A stretch of 12,084 bases of DNA, from the NCBI GenBank assembly GCA_040235375.1, contig JBECKQ010000430.1, positions 1 through 12,084 on the forward strand, in the 5' to 3' direction. Numbering within the stretch: position 1 is the first letter of the stretch; the number at the start of each line of letters is the position of its first letter. This document shows, piece by piece, positions 7,556-12,084 of this stretch. The notes below the pieces were generated by a model, which saw only the letters and a program-made list of their open reading frames with translations, did no database searches and was not told the DNA's origin. Origin of the DNA: JBECKQ01 sp040235375 (GTDB taxonomy: Bacteria; Planctomycetota; Phycisphaerae; UBA1845). A program made the translations under genes and the position numbers.

Positions 7556-7708
7556 GGTTCGTTTGTTGGGGTGCGGAAACGGCACGGGTTCGGGTTTGTG
7601 ACGTGGCGGTGGGGCTGCGCCTGGTGAAGACGACTACGGTGCCATGGCCGCGGCCGTCTTTGGAACAAGCCGAGCCCTCGGGAGGCCGAATATCTCTCCG
7701 AAAACGAA

Positions 7709-7786
7709 CCTGTCCGGGTTCCTGTCCCGATTCCCTCGACGTAGAAGTCCACGGAACGGTAAACAGTTACTTTCTCCGCCTGTCCC
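7709..7786 (-). repeat. Cluster of GGGACAGG-type short motifs
   Basis: On the minus strand GGGACAGG occurs at 7779-7786 and 7721-7728, and CGGACAGG at 7709-7716. Motifs of this kind occur in dispersed REP-like intergenic repeats of several bacterial groups, often mobilised by REP-associated tyrosine transposases. That link is from memory of the motif type; no transposase is in the window. Confidence 0.4.
7729..7754 (-). other. Possible relic of a repeat unit of the large gene
   Basis: These 26 bases match 4994-5019, inside the first repeat unit of the large protein, with one difference. On the minus strand both read VDFYVEGI. The similarity ends within a few bases on either side. It lies upstream of the truncated catalytic domain, as the lost repeat region would. 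Chance is unlikely at this length but the piece is short. Confidence 0.5.
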
Positions 7787-7834
7787 GTTTTGTTCGCCTG
7801 TTTTCTTCGTCGGCCCCCTTCCCGCGCGCGGCCC

Positions 7835-8644
7835 TTACGGCGCAGCATCACTGGGCGCTGTCGGTTGCGCAGATTCAAGTTCTCCCTCGCGATCGACGAG
7901 GGTCGCTTCGAGGTCAATGTGACCTTGGATGTAACGCGAGAAGCTCCGCCACCAGCCTTCGCCCGGCACCCACACTTGCACAACCTTCCTGCGAGGCTCG
8001 GCGTCCAGCCACGACGTGGCAGCCTCAACCTCCACGGCTTGCTGTCGTTCGCCCCCAATTGCGGTACGGCGGAGTTTCTTTACGAACGAGCCAGCCGCCT
8101 TGTCGATCACACTTCGGTCCACTTCAGACGTCGGCGGCAACGACAGATCGGTCGCGTTAATGGTCCAGTCTGTTGGAAAGCCGTATGCCTCCGTGAACAG
8201 GCCGTGTTCTTCTCCGAGCGGTGCCTTGGCGCCTCTTAATACGATAGGTTTTTCGTCGTCCGTGGTTCCGATCGCGCGTCCGGTAGCTGCGACAAGCTCC
8301 AGTACCCGGATCTTACCTCGTAGATGCTCAGGCGCATCGTCCATAGGCGCGAACCGGATCCGGGCAATTTGCTCCTCACCTTCGCGCCGCGGGTCCAGCA
8401 CGGTGATGCGCATATGAAACTCGAAGTCAACCCTCGGCCTCTGCGCCTCTTCGGCCATCCGTGGATCGCTGTATCCGAGGCCCCATGAGCGCGAGTACTG
8501 CCGGACACGAACGAGCCACTCCGTCCCAGGCGTGGACCATGCCACCGGAGCGTCCTGGTCGGGCGCATCGCCGGCCATCGCGGTCGCCTCCGCCGTGAGC
8601 AGCACAACACACACGGTCGCCAACATCTTTTTGCCTATCTGCAT
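7835..8644 (-). CDS. Exported protein of unknown function (269 residues)
   Basis: Start ATG 8642-8644 with AGGGAGA six bases upstream. The N-terminus MQIGKKMLATVCVVLLTAEATAMAGD is a clear signal peptide, probably cut after AMA, so the mature protein of about 245 residues is exported. The body is mixed: a strand-rich first half (EWLVRVRQY, VDFEFHMRITVLD, IARIRFAPMD, KIRVLELVAATG), then a helix with basic residues (VIDKAAGSFVKKLRR), then strands again (AVEVEAATSWLD, RKVVQVWVPGEGWWRSFSRY). I do not recognise a family or catalytic motif, and there is no membrane anchor after the signal. Its stop lies 250 bases before the truncated transglutaminase-like fragment and it starts 204 bases after the 976-residue gene on the same strand. 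A shared role with either neighbour cannot be shown. Confidence 0.85.
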   Translation of the reverse strand: MQIGKKMLATVCVVLLTAEATAMAGDAPDQDAPVAWSTPGTEWLVRVRQYSRSWGLGYSDPRMAEEAQRPRVDFEFHMRITVLDPRREGEEQIARIRFAPMDDAPEHLRGKIRVLELVAATGRAIGTTDDEKPIVLRGAKAPLGEEHGLFTEAYGFPTDWTINATDLSLPPTSEVDRSVIDKAAGSFVKKLRRTAIGGERQQAVEVEAATSWLDAEPRRKVVQVWVPGEGWWRSFSRYIQGHIDLEATLVDREGELESAQPTAPSDAAP

Positions 8645-8848
8645 CGTTTGTCTCCCTTCGGCTTGTTCTCAGCTCGCAGAGTCATCGGCTCTTACGTTCG
8701 CTTCGGTAACATCCGGGTTGTTTGCCGTCCATAACGGCATAGCAACGACCCTGAGAATCGCTGGCGCGAAGTCGCGTCGATCGGCCTGGGATTGCCGGAG
8801 CTGAAAGATGTCGCGACTTCTGAGATGGCACGCGTACAGCCCTCTGGT
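8645..8848. other. Intergenic spacer, no clear signals
   Basis: A 204-base gap between two minus-strand genes. A six-base stem (TGCCGT/ACGGCA, 8723-8728 with 8734-8739, five-base loop) lacks a T-run on either side. I see no convincing terminator or promoter, although a promoter for the 269-residue gene would be expected here. Confidence 0.4.
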
Positions 8849-11779
8849 TCATGGCGGCGGAACACTATGCGAACCTCCACTCCGCTCGTTCGTATGGGGT
8901 CCCGCGCGCCATCGTGCCCAGGGATCGAAGTCAATCTCGTCTTCCGGCACCAGCAGGTGCTGCATGGCGTCCTTATACGAAAGCCACGTGGATTCCGGAG
9001 GCAACTCGACCCGTTGGGCCGTCCCTTGTCCGACGATGACCAGCCCAAAGTATCGTGAGGCGACGAGGCGCATATTCCACAGTCCACGCCCCGGCGCTTG
9101 TACGCTCAAAACGCGCACTTGCCCAGTCTTGAGATTCATGGCGAGCCAATAGGGGGCGGCCTCTCCGGGCGCTGCCAGCACGTGCATCCAATCGCCCCAG
9201 GCCAGGGCGCTGCTGACGCGACCGATCGATTGGCAGTCGCGGCGATCGTAGCGGACCCATCCCATGTCGAAGAGGAGTTGAGGTTCGTCGCAAGGGCCGT
9301 TCGCGGTGAAGATCGCTCGGCAACGACGCGCTTTGTTCCAGTAACTGCCGAACAGGTAGTAGGCGTCGCCGACCTGAAAGCAGCAGGTGCCGCGGGGCCA
9401 GTCGGCATCCATGCCCGAGAAGCGCCGCGTCCGCAGGTCGTAAATGCTCGGATTACAGGTGTCGAAGAAGAAAGAACCTCCATCCGTCGTCTGAGCGGGT
9501 ACGAAGTACCCTCTGTCGTTGTTGGGGTCCAGGCGGTAGTGATTGAAGTCCGTGGACAGGCCGTAGGTGGGATTGTCCGACTCGGCAGCAAGCACCTCCC
9601 GTTTGAGCGATAGCTTGGAGGACCGGTCGAGTGTCCACAGCTCATAAGCATACCGTTCACCGCCCTGTTCATTGCGATCGAATATCGCGACGAAGGCACG
9701 GCCTGGCCCTGCGGCCGTCAGGAATTTGCCGCCGGGGGCCTGCTGCTCGGCGACGATCTGGCCGGTCTCGTCGAAGAGGATGATGTTTCCGCCTGCGGCG
9801 GCCCACAGATACTGTGAATCCCACGCGGTATGCCCGCAGGACCGATCGAGTATGCGCTGAAATGTATGCGTGGACGTGACACGATACAGCGCCGAGTAGC
9901 TGATTACCAATTCAAAGTCCGTACCCGTTGTGATCCAGTCGCGAATTCCCTCGTAGGGGAGGCTCTCGATGGGAAGGAAGCGCGGCGTGACGGCAGGGAC
10001 GTTCAGTGAGTGTCTGGCGGCCTCCGCTTTTGTCTGGGCAAGCTGGACCTGCCCAATGTCGCGAATGCGTTTTACGACAGCCGGGGCGATCTGCAACTCG
10101 TTGGCTCCCGCCAGGAGACGGGCTTCGAATTGTCGCGCCGCGGCATCCACATCATCGTTCAACAACTCTCGGACCAATGCGGTCAGGAAGCGGAGGCGGG
10201 GAGAGCTGTCGGAGGCGCAGTTGCTCCAGAAACTCGCCGCCGCTTCGTCTTCGGGTTTGCCGCGGGTAAGAGCTCCGGCCATGAGCCAGACTACCAGATC
10301 CTCCTGGCCAGGCGCCGCCACGAAACCGCGCAGGCAGATGAGCATCTCGCGATAGATGGTGGCAGTATCGTACCCCTCGGACAGATGCGAGATGAGGAAG
10401 TCCGCCTGCACCCAGGATGCGCGGGCGCGCGTATCGGCGTCCGTGGTTTCTAGACCGCCGCTCTGTATCCTGGCAGTCATTCTTCGAAAGTGCTTCGCAA
10501 AGGTGACATATCGTGCGATAGTCCCGGGCTCGTTTCTCGCCGCGTAGCGGAGCCTGCCGTGCATGAGGAAATTGTGCAGCGCTGCAATGTCTTCCCTCTG
10601 CACGGGCCGGCGGCGGAAAATCTGCTCGAATTCGTCGAGCATGTGCTCCATGATTTCGACCCGGCGCATTTCGGTGCACGACGATTTGTAGGTGCTGCTC
10701 ACCAGGCCTTCCCACGTCAACGCGAGGTCCATGCGGAGCTCGTCATCATCCGGCCTCAGCAAAACGGCGGTCTTGAGCAACGGCAGGGCATCCTCCCATT
10801 CGCCGATGCGGATCAATCCAAGGGCATGCTGGCGGAGGGCGTCGGTCTCACTCCGCGCGGATGCCGCGGCCGCGACACCGGCGTGCTCTTCGAGAAGGTC
10901 GCCCAGCGCCGCATTCAAGGCCGAGGTGAGCGTGGATTCGTCCAGGTCGGGCAGATGCCGCCGGCCCAGCGTCTCGGCGGCGGTACGCAACTCGACGTTG
11001 ATGGATGTCCGCAATCCGTCTTCCGTTCGCGCGGTGGTGAACTCGCCGGACACGAAGAGTGGAGACTTGTGGGCAGCGATCTGTCCTGTGAGCTCTGACT
11101 CGGTGGTGAGCGCGTCCACCTCGTCGAGGGCAACGACCAGCATGCCCGGCATCTGCATCAGCAACTCTTCGGCCAACCTGGCGAGGCCCTGCTGCTGGCC
11201 GCTGAACTCGAACGTGGCATCGCGGCACACAAAAGGCGGTACACACACCGGCTGAAGGCCCGTCGAGGCGCGAACTGCGCTGGCTCGATCGACGCTGGCC
11301 ATCATGCCCGCCAGCATGGGGCCGGGATCATTCTCGTCCCACAGCGCCCCGCCCGACGCCACACGCAACCCCTCCGGCATGGCGGCGACGGTCCATTCGA
11401 TCAGGCGATCGCCGGCCTCGCCCGGCTTGCCGTCCTCCTGGTCCGCCTTGGTCCGACTGCTGAGCAGCACCAGCAAATCTGCGCCGGCGAGTTTCCCCGC
11501 CTGGCGCCGAGCTGTCGTCCCCCCTTCGGCGAAGGCCTGGGCGAGGGCCTGCTCACCGAGCGTCTGCGCGAGGTGGGCGCGATCCACCGTCTGGTAGCCG
11601 GCTGCCGACAGCTGAATGGCCAGCAGGTCGGCGACGGCGTCGCACGTCGCGTCGGCCTTCTGTGCGAGCACCGCGCAGCGAGGTTTGGGACTGTCAGCAG
11701 AAGCCAGCGCCCGAGTGGTCGCCGCGGCGGTATAAGCAAAGGCAACAAGGACGAGTCCGCGTGCGAGAACGTGGTTCAT
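8849..11779 (-). CDS. Exported protein with tandem CsgG-like units, TPR and propeller-like tail
   Basis: 976 residues. A signal peptide (about 1-27, MNHVLARGLVLVAFAYTAAA) indicates export. Residues about 33-165 resemble the CsgG/TolB-N-type fold: a strand RCAVLAQ, a helix DAVADLLAIQLSAAG, then TVDRAHLAQTLGEQ, like the V-D-R-x-x-L-x-x-x-L-x-E-Q motif common there. Residues about 185-300 look like a second, weaker copy (FEFSGQQQGLARLAEELLMQ, then LDEVDALTTESELTG). Residues 313-346 fit a TPR (QHALGLIRIGEWEDALPLLKTAVLLRPDD), followed by a long helical part to about 600. From about 618 to 960 short strands with W, G and D turns (YLWAAAGGNIILFDETGQIV, YELWTLDRSSKL, YYLFGSYWNKARR) suggest a beta-propeller. 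A CsgG-like outer-membrane or periplasmic assembly or sensing role is possible. No divergent start competes; the ribosome binding site at the ATG is weak. Confidence 0.87.
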   Translation of the reverse strand: MNHVLARGLVLVAFAYTAAATTRALASADSPKPRCAVLAQKADATCDAVADLLAIQLSAAGYQTVDRAHLAQTLGEQALAQAFAEGGTTARRQAGKLAGADLLVLLSSRTKADQEDGKPGEAGDRLIEWTVAAMPEGLRVASGGALWDENDPGPMLAGMMASVDRASAVRASTGLQPVCVPPFVCRDATFEFSGQQQGLARLAEELLMQMPGMLVVALDEVDALTTESELTGQIAAHKSPLFVSGEFTTARTEDGLRTSINVELRTAAETLGRRHLPDLDESTLTSALNAALGDLLEEHAGVAAAASARSETDALRQHALGLIRIGEWEDALPLLKTAVLLRPDDDELRMDLALTWEGLVSSTYKSSCTEMRRVEIMEHMLDEFEQIFRRRPVQREDIAALHNFLMHGRLRYAARNEPGTIARYVTFAKHFRRMTARIQSGGLETTDADTRARASWVQADFLISHLSEGYDTATIYREMLICLRGFVAAPGQEDLVVWLMAGALTRGKPEDEAAASFWSNCASDSSPRLRFLTALVRELLNDDVDAAARQFEARLLAGANELQIAPAVVKRIRDIGQVQLAQTKAEAARHSLNVPAVTPRFLPIESLPYEGIRDWITTGTDFELVISYSALYRVTSTHTFQRILDRSCGHTAWDSQYLWAAAGGNIILFDETGQIVAEQQAPGGKFLTAAGPGRAFVAIFDRNEQGGERYAYELWTLDRSSKLSLKREVLAAESDNPTYGLSTDFNHYRLDPNNDRGYFVPAQTTDGGSFFFDTCNPSIYDLRTRRFSGMDADWPRGTCCFQVGDAYYLFGSYWNKARRCRAIFTANGPCDEPQLLFDMGWVRYDRRDCQSIGRVSSALAWGDWMHVLAAPGEAAPYWLAMNLKTGQVRVLSVQAPGRGLWNMRLVASRYFGLVIVGQGTAQRVELPPESTWLSYKDAMQHLLVPEDEIDFDPWARWRAGPHTNERSGGSHSVPPP

Positions 11780-12076
11780 AAGGCGGTGTCCCGGCTGGCA
11801 CGTGTATCAGGGCGCACATGCTACCTCATTGGACCGCCGACGTGGCGATCGGTTTCACGCCGAGGGCAGATTTGAGGGGCCTGGAAGCCGCCGTGAGGCT
11901 CGGATGACACGGGTATCGGCCACTCTGGCCCCGCGCCAGGGCCACTGCCCGGGGGGTCATTATGAACTGGGGCTGGGGTTGGAACGGCGTCGGGCCACTG
12001 GATGTGGTAGACTTTGGGCGGTGGATGGGCAGAATGTGCAGACCCATCCGCGAGGTCCAAACAAGGGAGGAAAACG
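11780..12076. other. Divergent intergenic region
   Basis: It separates the minus-strand 976-residue gene from a plus-strand start at the right edge, so both promoters should lie here. Only weak candidates are seen: CATAAT on the minus strand (11959-11964) without a good -35 partner, and TAGACT on the plus strand around 12008 with poor spacing. A plus-strand open frame starting at 11962 (MNWGWGWNG) runs to the window end and could be an alternative gene start. Confidence 0.45.
12063..12070 (+). promoter_or_regulatory. Strong ribosome binding site for a plus-strand gene
   Basis: AAGGGAGG is followed by six bases and ATGATG at 12077. This is close to ideal complementarity to the 16S rRNA tail at standard spacing, the strongest such site in the window. 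Confidence 0.6.
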
Positions 12077-12084
12077 ATGATGGC
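12077..12084 (+). CDS. Start of a divergent plus-strand gene cut by the window edge
   Basis: Only ATG ATG GC is visible. The call rests on the strong AAGGGAGG upstream and on divergence from the 976-residue gene. The rival reading is the open frame from 11962 in another phase, which would cross this site as ordinary coding sequence. No function can be given. Confidence 0.45.

Larger units (their letters stand above)
6944..7585 (-). pseudogene. Truncated transglutaminase-like protein (catalytic domain only)
   Basis: Up to 213 residues if a GTG at 7583-7585 is used, but that start lacks a visible ribosome binding site and a signal peptide, and the first 22 residues (Pro/Arg-rich, with PAFRP twice) match nothing in the paralogue. 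Homology to the large protein starts abruptly at 7519 (VFGGVWSDFTDLD) and continues to the stop, with about half of residues identical. The presumed triad is kept: Cys78 in GQCGAWAELL, His159 in KDHFVV and Asp171 in IYDPSYG. All upstream repeat units are missing, so this is probably the 3' remnant of a gene like the one at 1553-5641. The intact catalytic end with no frameshift means loss is either recent or the fragment is still used, so a short functional protein is not excluded. Confidence 0.62.
7586..7834. other. Scrambled intergenic zone without a convincing gene
   Basis: Between the truncated transglutaminase-like fragment and the 269-residue gene. No frame here looks like a protein with a start and ribosome binding site. 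It holds three GGGACAGG-type motifs and a 26-base relic matching the large repeat gene. The rest (about 7556-7700) resembles nothing else in the window. It may be a decayed gene end mixed with a dispersed intergenic repeat. Confidence 0.5.

Noticed and set aside
7453..8058. Minus-strand open frame of 201 codons across the scrambled zone
   Set aside because: It overlaps the end of the 269-residue gene in another frame and the truncated fragment, has no homology except the eight-residue relic, and no credible start.
8723..8739. Small hairpin as a terminator between the 976- and 269-residue genes
   Set aside because: Six-base stem only, with no T-run on either strand.
11802..12080. Plus-strand open frame of 92 codons in the divergent intergenic region
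   Set aside because: It ends at 12080 just inside the presumed new gene start, overlaps a probable promoter region and has an unstructured Arg/Gly-rich product.

Overview
The window looks like a GC-rich, environmental, gram-negative-type bacterial genome. Very large exported proteins rich in Asp-Asp-Asp (calcium-type) linkers, zinc-ribbon membrane proteins and loosely packed same-strand genes suggest a planctomycete, possibly Phycisphaerae-like. This is inference from protein style; there is no rRNA or housekeeping marker to prove it. I saw no tRNA, rRNA, CRISPR array or transposase gene.

Almost all coding is on the minus strand, so transcription reads from right to left. From the right come: an exported 976-residue protein with two CsgG-like units, a TPR helix pair and a beta-propeller-like tail (8849-11779); an exported 269-residue protein of unknown function (7835-8644); a scrambled zone with short repeats (about 7520-7834); a truncated transglutaminase-like domain (6944-7585); an exported Asp-box-like protein (5766-6860); a 1362-residue repeat protein ending in an intact transglutaminase-like Cys-His-Asp domain (1553-5641); a paralogue of the Asp-box-like protein (402-1499); and the start of a small membrane zinc-ribbon protein that leaves the left edge (1-347). 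At the far right a divergent plus-strand gene seems to begin at 12077.

The central observation is a two-gene module, a transglutaminase-like protein followed by an Asp-box-like exported protein, present twice in tandem. The left copy has a large repeat protein. The right copy keeps only the catalytic domain, joined to unrelated sequence at a sharp breakpoint. The two Asp-box-like genes are diverged over their first two thirds but about 94 percent identical at DNA level over their last 360 bases, which suggests recent gene conversion or recombination. The left large protein also lacks a signal peptide, and its reading frame stays open upstream towards the other copy, so it too may have lost its original 5' end.

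Function as a system is inference only: an exported enzyme with a transglutaminase/papain-like fold on a calcium-binding repeat stalk, encoded with a propeller-like partner that could bind or guide it at the cell surface.
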